46,939 nt of DNA from Bacteroidales bacterium (GTDB lineage: Bacteria; Bacteroidota; Bacteroidia; Bacteroidales; UBA932). Under the pieces are notes generated by a model that did no database searches, was not told where the DNA came from, and saw nothing but the letters and a program-made list of their open reading frames with translations. The translations under genes and the position numbers were made by a program. This document shows, one piece after another, positions 8,000 to 15,804 of the stretch. The DNA is taken from assembly GCA_017527625.1 (NCBI GenBank), contig JAFXPV010000126.1, positions 1 through 46,939 on the forward strand, given 5' to 3'. Position 1 is the stretch's first letter; each line of letters begins with the position of its first letter.

Positions 8000-8696
8000 T
8001 GCGGTCCTTGTACTTGCGGGAAACCGGCAGCTGCTTGTCTGCGATATTGACTGCGCCGGATTCGACAGAAGATATGGCCGAACGGTTGACCAGATAGGAC
8101 CTGTGGATACGGACGAAATTGTCGCCGAGCGAGGCTTCCCACTGCGAAATCGGGGTCTTGTTACGGTATTGCCGCCCGTCGGTCGCAAAGACTGTAGTGA
8201 CGGAATCATTCGATTCGACATACAGGATTTCAGATTCCGCCAGGGATACTTGTTTCCTGTCCGACAGAAATGTGACAGTCCTGGGGCCTGAAGGATATTT
8301 CTTGTCAAGCCATTTCTCGAGAAGGACATTCAGGACTGAAAAAGCGCCGATCATAATTGCAATGAAAACAGGATTGACAAGAAGGTCCGGCACCTGCGGC
8401 CACTCGTAGATGGCAGTTATGTCAGCCCGCATCTTGCATATCGTGCAATGAGCCAGGATGAACAGCAATATTTCACCCGCTATCACGCCCAAAGTGATGA
8501 AAATGCTGTTCTTGATTCCTTCTGCCCTGTTGCTGAAAGACACTTTGCTGAAAAAGTATTTGACTGCAAGGGCTCCAGGAAGGAACAGCGCACCGATGAA
8601 GACGGATTCAGAGAGTCTGTATCCGATACTGACAAGGACAGATGCAATCATTACAATTGCAAGAATCCAGTAGAGTATGATGATTGTCCGCTTCAT
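7992..8696 (-). CDS. Membrane-anchored LytTR transcriptional regulator
   Basis: 234 residues. The N-terminal 130 hold four hydrophobic helices (about 4-24, 31-50, 63-85, 108-128); residues about 140-234 form a LytTR DNA-binding domain (SEILYVESNDSVTTVFATDG, NKTPISQWEASLG, FVRIHRSYLVNRSAI, LPVSRKYKDRI). No receiver domain is present, so this is a membrane-bound one-component regulator rather than a response regulator. It diverges from the MotA/TolQ/ExbB-like gene at 8852, which is a plausible target or partner. Its -7 box lies only 7 bases before the ATG, suggesting a leaderless mRNA. A closely related LytTR fragment occurs at 10462-10755. Confidence 0.88.
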   Translation of the reverse strand: MKRTIIILYWILAIVMIASVLVSIGYRLSESVFIGALFLPGALAVKYFFSKVSFSNRAEGIKNSIFITLGVIAGEILLFILAHCTICKMRADITAIYEWPQVPDLLVNPVFIAIMIGAFSVLNVLLEKWLDKKYPSGPRTVTFLSDRKQVSLAESEILYVESNDSVTTVFATDGRQYRNKTPISQWEASLGDNFVRIHRSYLVNRSAISSVESGAVNIADKQLPVSRKYKDRIN

Positions 8697-8703
8697 TCGC
8701 AGA

Positions 8704-8711
8704 CAAATATA
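8704..8711 (-). promoter_or_regulatory. -7 box of LytTR gene, 7 bases before its ATG
   Basis: TATATTTG on the minus strand matches TAnnTTTG exactly. It ends 7 bases upstream of the ATG at 8696, so transcription is predicted to start at or within about 2 bases of the start codon. No good -33 TTTG was found. Confidence 0.55.
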
Positions 8712-8809
8712 TCATTAGTTTTTCAATGAAAGGCACCACCTGCCGGAGAAGATGGGGTTTTGACAATCGTCTGTGGGGATTTGACTTAGCATCCCGCCGG
8801 GGTGAGGTG

Positions 8810-8818
8810 TATCTTTGC
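8810..8818 (+). promoter_or_regulatory. -7 box for MotA/TolQ/ExbB-like gene
   Basis: TATCTTTGC matches the Bacteroidota -7 consensus exactly and lies 33 bases before the ATG at 8852. The nearest TTTG upstream (8780-8783) is 26 bases away, longer than the usual 19-21. Confidence 0.6.
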
Positions 8819-8851
8819 AACAGAATCTCTAACCAATTAATTCTTACTGCT

Positions 8852-9199
8852 ATGTTCAAATTGTTTGTTGCCGGCGGCCCTGTGTGGATGTCCGTGCTCA
8901 CGGTACTCCTGGTCGCAATCTTTTTCGCTGCGTGGAAGGCCCCCAGATGGGTCCTGAAGATCGGAACTTTTGCATTGACGTTTGGCTTTCTGTCGTTCGT
9001 GCTGGGAATTACTCAAATGTATTCCGCTTTGCAGGAAGTTGCAGTTCCCTTGGGAGACACAGTCACCGGAATTTTCGATCTGGTTTCTCCTATGGTCTTG
9101 TTAGGCGGATTGAAAGTCAGCCTGGTGCCCGTAATGTACGGTATGATTATCTATCTGGTCGCGCTGTTCATCTCGATAATCCAGACGCCGAGACTCTAG
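8852..9199 (+). CDS. Small MotA/TolQ/ExbB-like membrane protein
   Basis: A 115-residue protein with three predicted membrane helices (about 8-26, 32-53, 88-110). The GGPVWMSVLTVLL start, the glycine-containing second helix and the last segment (SPMVLLGGLKVSLVPVMYGMI) resemble a short form of the MotA/TolQ/ExbB proton-channel family; no partner (TolR/ExbD-like) gene is adjacent. The start is ATG 8852, just after a clear promoter; the longer frame from 8684 runs through promoter sequence. It diverges from the LytTR regulator. The family assignment is by pattern and should be treated as tentative. Confidence 0.65.
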   Translation: MFKLFVAGGPVWMSVLTVLLVAIFFAAWKAPRWVLKIGTFALTFGFLSFVLGITQMYSALQEVAVPLGDTVTGIFDLVSPMVLLGGLKVSLVPVMYGMIIYLVALFISIIQTPRL

Positions 9200-9237
9200 C
9201 CCCGCCCAGAAATCGTTCCGCCGGATGCGCGGACATC

Positions 9238-9387
9238 TTTTCCGCCAAAGCGTGACACGTCGATCGCTTCTGCGCGCTCTGCAGAGCGGGCGTTTGTGTC
9301 ACGGTGGCCTTGCCAAGGCGGGCGTGACACGCAAAAGGCTTCCACACGTCGCCAGAGGCATCCTGCCGTGTCACGCTTTGGCGGAAA
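9238..9387. repeat. 150-bp palindromic REP-like element, copy 1
   Basis: The ends are 21-22 bp perfect inverted repeats (TTTTCCGCCAAAGCGTGACACG at 9238-9259 and its complement at 9367-9388). The octamer CGTGACAC occurs four times in alternating orientation (9251, 9296, 9323, 9368). The middle pair frames a hairpin with inner arms GCCTTG/CAAGGC. A second palindrome GCTCTGCAGAGC lies at 9276-9287. Copy 2 at 10769-10918 is in the same orientation and differs at one base (T at 9269, G at 10800). Together they bracket the RAYT-like gene. Confidence 0.9.
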
Positions 9388-9392
9388 AACCT

Positions 9393-9424
9393 ATTGCAGG
9401 ATAAAAAAATTCTTAGCAACTTTG
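9393..9424 (+). promoter_or_regulatory. Weak candidate promoter for the RAYT-like gene
   Basis: ATTG (9393-9396), a 20-base spacer, then CAACTTTG (9417-9424): one mismatch in each box. It starts 5 bases after the end of repeat copy 1, so the gene's expression could be tied to that element. Confidence 0.35.
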
Positions 9425-9490
9425 GGATATACGACTACCCGTCGCGTCATCACGTCGGTGGCGAACGATCGAGGGGAAGACACTACGACT

Positions 9491-10414
9491 ATGATGACAA
9501 TCGATTCTTACGGCACCGACCGCTCCGGCTATTTCCACTTGTGCTCTGACGGCGATTTGACGCCCCATTTCCTGACTTGCGAAAATGATTTCCGCGTGGC
9601 CTTTAACCTGATAGGCGTGTGCGTAGCGGACTGCGAAGTAAGTATACTCTCCTTTTCGCTGGAAGATACTCATTTGCATATTCTTATGTATGGGACCAGG
9701 GAGTCCTGCATAAGGTTCAAGACGATGTATGAGGAAAGCTGGGCCAATCATTTGTGCCGTGTGAGAGGCAGCAAACAGGGGGCGGATGTTGAATTGGATG
9801 TCATAGCAATAGATTCTGAAGATTATCTGATGAGTGTCGGCACTTACACGATAGTGCAACCGACGAAGGATGGGAAGCAGATAATGCCTTATGACTACCG
9901 TTGGGGGACGGGTTCTATGTACTTCCGCGCACCAGGGTATCAGTCAATATGGAGAACAGACACAGTTGGCAACCCAGTTGTTCCTGTCAGGGCTGGCGAC
10001 CTGCGTATCCGCGAATTGAGGGCGGCACTTGGCTCGCGTCGTTCGATTCCTGACGAATGGCTGCTGTGCGGAGGTGTGCTGTTGCCTGACAATTATGTTG
10101 ACGTTGCACATTTCGAGCGTATTTACAGAACTGCCAATTGCTTTCGTGTCTTTCTCGCCAGCGGCCGAAACCGTGACCAGGCGGTGCAGGAGAGAATTGC
10201 ATCATACCGCGGCGTCGCACTTGAAGATGCAGAAGCAAGGCTGCATTGCAAGGAGTTGATGAAAGGAATGTTCGGTTTTACGGATGTGCGCAGGCTGAAC
10301 GCACAGGGACGCATTATGCTAGCCCGGCAGTTGCGCAAACAGCTTCGCATTTCGACGCGACAAGTCGCATCACTCGTCAGGTTGCCTTACGCTGAGGTCT
10401 GCAAGTATATTTAG
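9491..10414 (+). CDS. RAYT-like protein (Y1 / IS200-like HUH transposase family)
   Basis: 307 residues. The first 150 fit the single-tyrosine HUH nuclease fold of REP-associated tyrosine transposases: a divergent N-terminal strand region (GYFHLCSDGD), the metal-binding HUH motif His61-Leu-His63 in EDTHLHILMYG, and candidate nucleophile Tyr119 in YTIVQPTKDG, followed by a segment (MPYDYRWGTGSMYF) equivalent to the YIxxNP...PEDYPWSS region of RAYTs. The C-terminal half ends with a helix-turn-helix-like stretch (LRISTRQVASLVRLPYAEV). Such enzymes cut and join single-stranded DNA at palindromic repeats. I chose ATG 9491 (GAGGGGAAGA lies upstream); the open frame reaches a GTG at 9296 inside repeat copy 1, which is unlikely as a start. 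It is flanked by the two 150-bp elements, the arrangement expected for a RAYT. Confidence 0.78.
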   Translation: MMTIDSYGTDRSGYFHLCSDGDLTPHFLTCENDFRVAFNLIGVCVADCEVSILSFSLEDTHLHILMYGTRESCIRFKTMYEESWANHLCRVRGSKQGADVELDVIAIDSEDYLMSVGTYTIVQPTKDGKQIMPYDYRWGTGSMYFRAPGYQSIWRTDTVGNPVVPVRAGDLRIRELRAALGSRRSIPDEWLLCGGVLLPDNYVDVAHFERIYRTANCFRVFLASGRNRDQAVQERIASYRGVALEDAEARLHCKELMKGMFGFTDVRRLNAQGRIMLARQLRKQLRISTRQVASLVRLPYAEVCKYI

Positions 10415-10417
10415 CAC

Positions 10418-10457
10418 AAAAGCAGTGCGGGCGCGTTCAAGGCCCTGCACTGCTTTT
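10418..10457 (+). terminator. Terminator of the RAYT-like gene
   Basis: Arms AAAAGCAGTGC (10418-10428) and GCACTGCTTTT (10447-10457), extended by GGG/CCC with a one-base bulge. It starts 4 bases after the RAYT stop and ends 4 bases before the next ATG. Confidence 0.75.
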
Positions 10458-10461
10458 ATAA

Positions 10462-10755
10462 ATGCCCACCAAAAGTGTCACCCTTAATCTGGCCGATATC
10501 GCCTATATCGAATCCAACGACACGGAAGTGCGCATCGTTACTATCTCGGGAGGTTCATATCGCAACAAGACTGGCATAAGCCAGTGGGAGAACCTGTTGG
10601 GTGATGACTTTCTCCGGATTCACCGATCCTATCTGGTCAACATCAAGCACATAACGGCAGCCGATTCGGATGCGGTTTTCATCGGAAACACGAATCTTCT
10701 GGTATCCCGAAAATACAAAGAATCAGTAGGTCTTGTTCTGAAACAGTCAGAATAG
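10462..10755 (+). CDS. LytTR DNA-binding domain, probable 5'-truncated remnant
   Basis: 97 residues that match only the LytTR domain (LADIAYIESNDTEVRIV, NKTGISQWENLLG, FLRIHRSYLVNIKHI, LLVSRKYKESV). It is clearly a paralogue of the last 90 residues of the regulator at 7992-8696 but lacks that protein's membrane part and the first strand of the domain. The ATG is 4 bases after a strong terminator and has no ribosome-binding site, so it is probably not expressed by itself. The simplest reading is a copy whose front was lost when the RAYT unit arrived; a free-standing LytTR protein cannot be excluded. Confidence 0.6.
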   Translation: MPTKSVTLNLADIAYIESNDTEVRIVTISGGSYRNKTGISQWENLLGDDFLRIHRSYLVNIKHITAADSDAVFIGNTNLLVSRKYKESVGLVLKQSE

Positions 10756-10768
10756 TTAAGCCCGTCAC

Positions 10769-10918
10769 TTTTCCGCCAAAGCGTGACACGTCGATCGCTG
10801 CTGCGCGCTCTGCAGAGCGGGCGTTTGTGTCACGGTGGCCTTGCCAAGGCGGGCGTGACACGCAAAAGGCTTCCACACGTCGCCAGAGGCATCCTGCCGT
10901 GTCACGCTTTGGCGGAAA
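10769..10918. repeat. 150-bp palindromic REP-like element, copy 2
   Basis: Same orientation as copy 1 (9238-9387) with a single mismatch over 150 bp. Its terminal inverted repeats are 10770-10790 and 10898-10918. It begins 13 bases after the LytTR remnant stop and ends about 110 bases before the promoter of the beta-barrel gene. Confidence 0.9.
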
Positions 10919-11028
10919 TTAAACTTTGCTTTTCGTCCCAAGCAGGGGCGGAAGCAATGCGCTGCAAGCCAGAGGTTTCAAAAACGAAAAAGTGACGAAA
11001 AAACGCAGCGCATTAAACTTTTGTGAAA

Positions 11029-11036
11029 TACCTTTG
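11029..11036 (+). promoter_or_regulatory. -7 box for outer-membrane protein gene
   Basis: TACCTTTG matches TAnnTTTG exactly and ends 16 bases before the ATG at 11053. This argues against the in-frame GTG at 11023 as the start, because the promoter would lie inside that extension. Confidence 0.6.
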
Positions 11037-11052
11037 TGAAAAAACAAGAACT

Positions 11053-11601
11053 ATGAAAAGGATATTATTGGTTTTTGCTGCGCTGATTCTGGCGTGCAGC
11101 GCACAGGCGCAGACGAAAGATGAAAGAGGCCTCCAGTTCGGAGTAAACTACAGGGCGGAATTCGTGAATCTCGTTCACTCCCAGCAATCAGCAAACCTGT
11201 CGCTGGGCTACCGTATAAACAAGGGAAACTATGTCGGGCTGCAGAGCGGCTATGCCTTCAAGGGCAGCACTTATGTCGATGCCGATCCCGGTGAATATGC
11301 TTACCGCGGCATCCCTCTTCGCGCCGAATACACACATTACTTCTTCCTGGGCAAGGCCCGCAGGCATTCAATCTATGCAGGAGCCGAGGCCGGAGGCATA
11401 TTCGCCAACTATTATAAAGGTTTCGGAATGATATGGGATGGCGATGCCCAGATACCGGCATCCCTTGCTGTCAGCAAAGTCATTCCCTACGCCGGCATCA
11501 AGGCGGGTCTGGATTTCAACATAGCAGACATAACCCACCTTCAGGCGGGAATAATAATCAGCTATATGGGCTACGGTTTGTCGGCCGGCCTGACTTTCTA
11601 G
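11053..11601 (+). CDS. Outer-membrane beta-barrel protein (porin-like fold)
   Basis: 182 residues. The signal peptide (MKRILLVFAALILACSAQAQ) is followed by alternating polar and hydrophobic strands rich in Gly and Tyr (LQFGVNYRAEFVNL, SLGYRINKGNYVGLQSGYAF, ADITHLQAGIIISYMGYG) that end in LTF with a C-terminal aromatic, as expected for a small 8-stranded barrel. It probably sits in the outer membrane; role unknown. Its last 4 bases overlap tail-to-tail with the M28 peptidase gene. Confidence 0.75.
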   Translation: MKRILLVFAALILACSAQAQTKDERGLQFGVNYRAEFVNLVHSQQSANLSLGYRINKGNYVGLQSGYAFKGSTYVDADPGEYAYRGIPLRAEYTHYFFLGKARRHSIYAGAEAGGIFANYYKGFGMIWDGDAQIPASLAVSKVIPYAGIKAGLDFNIADITHLQAGIIISYMGYGLSAGLTF

Positions 11602-13064
11602 TCTTTGTAGAGTCCTTCGCGGGAGAGGAGGTGGTTCAGGTTGGCAAGGCCGTAGGCCGTGACAGCCTGGATCACTGCCGAGTGCTCCATATAGGCCGGG
11701 ATGAGCTTGTCATAGAGGTCGTCCTCGGTATGCCAGATATCGCGGTAGATGAAGTCCATCCCGAAGACGTCGCTCTCGCGGAATGATATGGCAGGGATGC
11801 CGTTCATCGCGAAGTAGGCGTGGTCGGAGCCGCCCGCCTGGGTGGGACGCGGCTGAGGATCGCCTTCACGCTTGACTACAGAGAAGGGGATGTCGGGATT
11901 ATAGTTGAAGAGAGGCTTGCAGACTGCCACGAAATCGTCGTACATTGCCGGCGGCACTGTGATGGACGTTGCGGCGAGCGGGCCGCCGTCGCGGTTGAAG
12001 TAGTTGGATATCTTGTTCCAGGGCACGAGCTTGCTCTCTACGAAGAACTTGGAGCCAAGCAGGCCGTACTCTTCGCCGGTCCAGATGCAGAACATTATAG
12101 AACGCTGCGGCTTGGCGCCGGCAGTGGCGAGCAGGCGTGCGGCTTCCATAGTCACGCAGACGCCCTGTCCGTCGTCGGTAGAGCCGGTGGCGATGTCATA
12201 TGCGTCCAGATGGCTGCCCATCATCACATATTCGTCGGGATACTTGCTGCCACGGATGATGCCGAGGATGTTGTGATATTTCATCGGGCCGGGGAAGAAG
12301 TGGTTGCGGATGTCGAACTCCAGCTGGAAATCCTGACGGTCCACCACCTTCTGCTTAATAATCTCGAACTGATGCTCGTCCAGCAGGATGTCGCAGGCCT
12401 TGGGCAGATTGTCCATAGTGAGGTCGAAGCAGGTGGCGCGGTTGTAGAGCACCTGCATCGGAAGCTTGGACGGGCGGATGAAGCCCAGCACTCCGGCTTC
12501 CACCATCTGGCGGTACATCAGCACTGAGCCCTCCTCGCCGGCAGCCAGCTTGGCGGCGCGGGTGGAATCGGCCTTGGCGCTGGCGTCGATGGCAAGCCCG
12601 CTGGTCGCCCCGGTCTCAAGCAGCACCCAGGCGCCCTTCAGAGCGCCCTTGACGCGGTCGAACTCACGCTGGTTCTTCGGCTCGAGGATCACACGGCCTT
12701 TCTGAGGGCCGCGGGTGCCGGCAGTATAGGCGGGAGTTCCGAAGTGCAGCGTCATACCGTCTTCAGAAAGCATCCGGCCGAACCAGGGGCCGCGGTCGAA
12801 GCCCACATTGATGGTGACGGCTTCCTGGATGATGACTTCCAGCCCCCAGGAGCGGAACTGCTGCGCAACCCAGTCTTCGGCGTGGTTGAGCATATGGGAG
12901 CCGACGATGCGGCCGCCGATGTTGCGGGCGATGTAGTCGGCGTGTTCCATTGTACGGTTGTCGCTGCGGCCGGCCTCAAGGACGGCTTTGACAACTTTGT
13001 CCTGAGCTGTGGCTGTGACAGTCAGCGACAGCATCAGCAGAAGGGGCAGGAAAAACTTTTTCAT
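11598..13064 (-). CDS. M28 family metallopeptidase, secreted
   Basis: 488 residues with a signal peptide (MKKFFLPLLLMLSLTVTATAQ). A PA-like insert domain (about 110-230) precedes the M28 zinc peptidase domain (about 260-480). The metal and catalytic motifs are recognisable: GSHLDAYD (His and nearby Asp), GSTDDGQG (bridging Asp), WTGEEYGLLGS (catalytic Glu and ligand Glu), YFNRDGG (Asp) and DIWHTEDD (His). Such enzymes remove N-terminal residues from peptides, here in the periplasm. It lies 13 bases after the aldo/keto reductase gene on the same strand. Confidence 0.9.
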   Translation of the reverse strand: MKKFFLPLLLMLSLTVTATAQDKVVKAVLEAGRSDNRTMEHADYIARNIGGRIVGSHMLNHAEDWVAQQFRSWGLEVIIQEAVTINVGFDRGPWFGRMLSEDGMTLHFGTPAYTAGTRGPQKGRVILEPKNQREFDRVKGALKGAWVLLETGATSGLAIDASAKADSTRAAKLAAGEEGSVLMYRQMVEAGVLGFIRPSKLPMQVLYNRATCFDLTMDNLPKACDILLDEHQFEIIKQKVVDRQDFQLEFDIRNHFFPGPMKYHNILGIIRGSKYPDEYVMMGSHLDAYDIATGSTDDGQGVCVTMEAARLLATAGAKPQRSIMFCIWTGEEYGLLGSKFFVESKLVPWNKISNYFNRDGGPLAATSITVPPAMYDDFVAVCKPLFNYNPDIPFSVVKREGDPQPRPTQAGGSDHAYFAMNGIPAISFRESDVFGMDFIYRDIWHTEDDLYDKLIPAYMEHSAVIQAVTAYGLANLNHLLSREGLYKD

Positions 13065-13077
13065 TATGGTAAGGTGA

Positions 13078-14247
13078 TTATTTGTTGATGGCGTTGCGTT
13101 TCACGCAGATGTCGGCCCACTTCGGGGAGCGGTCGAACAAGTCTGCCAGCTCTGCGAGGATGTCGGGGATGTGGATGCCCTGCGGGCAGATCTGCTCGCA
13201 GGCACCGCAATGCAGGCAGGCGTGCGGCAGCTTGTCCTGGGGAAGGCTCTCGAGCCGCATCATCGGCGTGAGAGACACCTGGACTTTCATATCGTTGTAT
13301 TCGGACAACAGGGCGGGGATGTCGAGGCCGGCCGGACAGCCTTCGCAGCAGTAGCGGCAGCCGGTGCAGGGGACGGAGCCCTTCATTCCTTCGGCGATTT
13401 CGGCCAGGAGCGCTCGTTCCTGCTCTGACAGCGGGTCGGGGCGATCGAAAGTCGCGGTATTCTCTTTCATCTGTTCGAGGGCTGACATACCGCTCAGCAC
13501 TACTGACACTCCGGGAAGGCCGTGGAGCCATCTCAGGGCCCAGGAACTGTCGCTGCGGGAAGGGTCGACCTCCTGCAGGCGGGCGTGGGCTTCGGGGCTG
13601 AGGTGCGACAGCTTGCCTCCGCGAAGCGGCTCCATCACTACTATCGGGAGCCCGTGCTCACGGATGATCTCGCATTTGCGGCGCGCGTCCTGCAGGGTCC
13701 AGTCGAGGTAATTGAGCTGGATCTGCACGAATTCGACGACCTTGCCGTAAGGCCCGTCCAGGATGGACTGCAGATGCTCGGGAGTGCTGTGGCACGAGAA
13801 GCCCAGATGGCGGATGCGCCCTTTCTCACGCTGCTCGACAAAGTAATCCAGGATGCCCCAGCGGGGGTCCATATAGTCGGCGATGCTGTTCTCGCAGATA
13901 TTGTGGAAGAGATAGAAGTCGAAATAGTCGACGCCGCATCTGCGAAGCTGGCGCTCGAACACTCCGGCAGGGTCGAACACGTCGAAATGCTGGTGTCCCG
14001 GGTACTTGTCGGCCAGATGCCACTTGTCCCTTGGATGGCGGGCGAGGGCCGCTCCGAGCACTTCCTCGGAATGTCCGTCGTGGTAGGGATATGCCGTGTC
14101 GAAATAATTGACGCCGCGGGCTATGGCCTCGTCGACCATAGCGAAAACTGTGTCGCGGTCAATGCTTCCGTCAGGAAGCAGAGGCAGCCTCATCGCTCCG
14201 AATCCGAGCGCGGACAACCTTATACCTTGGATAGAATTGTAGAACAT
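13078..14247 (-). CDS. Aldo/keto reductase with C-terminal 2x[4Fe-4S] ferredoxin domain
   Basis: 389 residues. The first 290 form an aldo/keto reductase barrel (LSALGFGAMRLPLL, NYFDTAYPYHDGHSEEVLG with catalytic Asp and Tyr, HLADKYPG with Lys, FYLFHNICEN with His). Residues about 300-375 carry a ferredoxin-like domain with two Cys clusters: CTGCRYCCEGCP and CLHCGACEQICP. This fusion is common in anaerobes, but its physiological substrate is unknown. It lies 19 bases downstream of leuA; a good -7 box ends 5 bases before its ATG, so it may also start as a leaderless transcript. Confidence 0.9.
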   Translation of the reverse strand: MFYNSIQGIRLSALGFGAMRLPLLPDGSIDRDTVFAMVDEAIARGVNYFDTAYPYHDGHSEEVLGAALARHPRDKWHLADKYPGHQHFDVFDPAGVFERQLRRCGVDYFDFYLFHNICENSIADYMDPRWGILDYFVEQREKGRIRHLGFSCHSTPEHLQSILDGPYGKVVEFVQIQLNYLDWTLQDARRKCEIIREHGLPIVVMEPLRGGKLSHLSPEAHARLQEVDPSRSDSSWALRWLHGLPGVSVVLSGMSALEQMKENTATFDRPDPLSEQERALLAEIAEGMKGSVPCTGCRYCCEGCPAGLDIPALLSEYNDMKVQVSLTPMMRLESLPQDKLPHACLHCGACEQICPQGIHIPDILAELADLFDRSPKWADICVKRNAINK

Positions 14248-14252
14248 ATATG

Positions 14253-14260
14253 CAAAGATA
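14253..14260 (-). promoter_or_regulatory. -7 box 5 bases before the aldo/keto reductase ATG
   Basis: TATCTTTG on the minus strand fits the consensus exactly and is separated from the ATG at 14247 by CATAT. It lies in the leuA-aldo/keto reductase gap. No -33 TTTG at the usual distance. Confidence 0.45.
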
Positions 14261-14266
14261 CCTAAT

Positions 14267-15763
14267 CTAGATAATCTTTGCTATAGCGTTGATGTACGCT
14301 CCGGCAGCTGCGGTGACGATGTCCGGATCGGCGGCGTAGCCGTAATAGAACTGGCCGTTGTTCTCCACCTGGATGTGGACGATGCCGTTGTCTTCGGTGC
14401 CGCGGGTGATGGACTGCACCAGCATCTCCTCGAGGTTGATGCGGCGGTGCACAAGCGTGCGGATGGCAGTGAAGGCGGCGTCGACAGGGCCTTTGCCGCT
14501 GCTTGTGGCGCTGCACTTCTCACCGTCGATGATGAGGCCTACGGTAGCCATCGGGATGGAGTTCTTGCCGCAGACAACCTGCAGGTAGTCGAGTTTGATC
14601 TTCTGGACGATGTCCTCCTGGTTGATGCCGGAGATGGTGTAGAGGTCTGCGTCCTCGATCTCTTTCTTGCGGTCGGCAAGGTCGAGGAACTTCTTGTAGG
14701 CTTCGGCGAGCTCTTCGGTGCCCAGCACGATGCCCAGGCGGCGGAGGTGGTGGTCAAGAGCCGCACGGCCGCTGCGGGCTGTCAGGGTGATGGTGGAATC
14801 GTTGATGCCGATGTCCTGCGGGTCGATGATCTCGTAGCTCTCGCGGTTCTTCAGCACGCCGTCCTGATGGATGCCTGATGAGTGGGCGAAGGCGTTGCGG
14901 CCCACGATGGCCTTGTTAGGCTGCACGGGCATACGCATCAGCGACGATACCTGATGCGAAATCTTGGTTATGTTCTTTGTGAGAATGTCAGTGTAGACAG
15001 GGAACTCCTTGCGGCTGCGGATGGCCATAACGACCTCTTCGAGGGCGGTGTTGCCGGCACGCTCGCCGACGCCGTTGACGGTGACTTCAACCTGCCGGGC
15101 TCCGTTCATCACTCCGGCCAGGGTGTTGGCCGTAGCCATACCGAGGTCGTTGTGGCAGTGGGTCGAGATGATGGCCTTGTCGATGTTGGGCACGTTGTTC
15201 ACCAGGTAAGCGATCTTGGCGCCGTATTCGGCGGGGAAGCAGTAGCCTGTGGTGTCGGGAATGTTGACTACGGTGGCGCCGGCGGCGATGACTGCCTCGA
15301 CGACGCGGGCGAGGAACTCGTTGTCGGTGCGGCCGGCATCCTCGGCGTAGAACTCTACGTCGTCGACGAACCTGCGGGCATATTTGACGCAGGCGATGGC
15401 CCGCTGGAGGATGTCCTCGCGGGTGGAGTTGAACTTATACTTGATATGGTAATCAGAAGTTCCGATGCCGGTGTGGATGCGCTTGAGCTCGGCGAAGTGC
15501 AGAGCCTGCGCGGCAGCGTCGATGTCCTTCTCGACGGCCCTGGACAGGGCGCAGATGCGGGAAGAAGTGACGACCTTGGAGATTTCGACAACGCTCTTGA
15601 AGTCGCCGGGGCTGGAAATGGGGAAGCCGCACTCGATGATGTCGACTCCGAGGGATTCAAGCAACTTTGCAAGCTCTATCTTTTCAATGGTGTTAAGCTG
15701 GCAGCCGGGGACCTGCTCACCGTCACGGAGAGTAGTGTCGAAAATGTATAATTTGTCGTTCAT
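14267..15763 (-). CDS. leuA: 2-isopropylmalate synthase
   Basis: 498 residues. It condenses acetyl-CoA with 2-oxoisovalerate, the first committed step to leucine. The DRE-TIM barrel begins [13 protein letters not shown]; the metal site includes [25 protein letters not shown] and [13 protein letters not shown] are typical of LeuA. A C-terminal LeuA dimer/regulatory domain (about 380-498) suggests leucine feedback. I took the ATG at 15763; the longer frame (to 15982) runs through the ilv leader in antisense. The gene is divergent from the ilv operon; leuB, leuC and leuD are not in the window. The -7 box is 5 bases before the ATG. Confidence 0.93.
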   Translation of the reverse strand: MNDKLYIFDTTLRDGEQVPGCQLNTIEKIELAKLLESLGVDIIECGFPISSPGDFKSVVEISKVVTSSRICALSRAVEKDIDAAAQALHFAELKRIHTGIGTSDYHIKYKFNSTREDILQRAIACVKYARRFVDDVEFYAEDAGRTDNEFLARVVEAVIAAGATVVNIPDTTGYCFPAEYGAKIAYLVNNVPNIDKAIISTHCHNDLGMATANTLAGVMNGARQVEVTVNGVGERAGNTALEEVVMAIRSRKEFPVYTDILTKNITKISHQVSSLMRMPVQPNKAIVGRNAFAHSSGIHQDGVLKNRESYEIIDPQDIGINDSTITLTARSGRAALDHHLRRLGIVLGTEELAEAYKKFLDLADRKKEIEDADLYTISGINQEDIVQKIKLDYLQVVCGKNSIPMATVGLIIDGEKCSATSSGKGPVDAAFTAIRTLVHRRINLEEMLVQSITRGTEDNGIVHIQVENNGQFYYGYAADPDIVTAAAGAYINAIAKII

Positions 15764-15768
15764 ATCCG

Positions 15769-15776
15769 CAAAGGTA
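15769..15776 (-). promoter_or_regulatory. -7 box 5 bases before the leuA ATG
   Basis: TACCTTTG on the minus strand fits the consensus exactly, with only CGGAT between it and the ATG at 15763. A leaderless leuA mRNA is predicted, in contrast to the long structured leader of the divergent ilv operon. Confidence 0.55.
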
Positions 15777-15804
15777 TGGATAATTGCCAATAATTTAATA
15801 ATTT

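Noticed and set aside
9296..9490. N-terminal extension of the RAYT-like protein from a GTG
   Set aside because: The extension is translated repeat element and promoter sequence. The ATG at 9491 has an upstream purine-rich stretch and is where family-like sequence begins.
9238..10918. Classic insertion sequence with DDE transposase
   Set aside because: The protein shows an HUH/Y1 pattern rather than DDE, and the flanking copies are palindromic direct repeats without visible target duplications, which fits a RAYT better.
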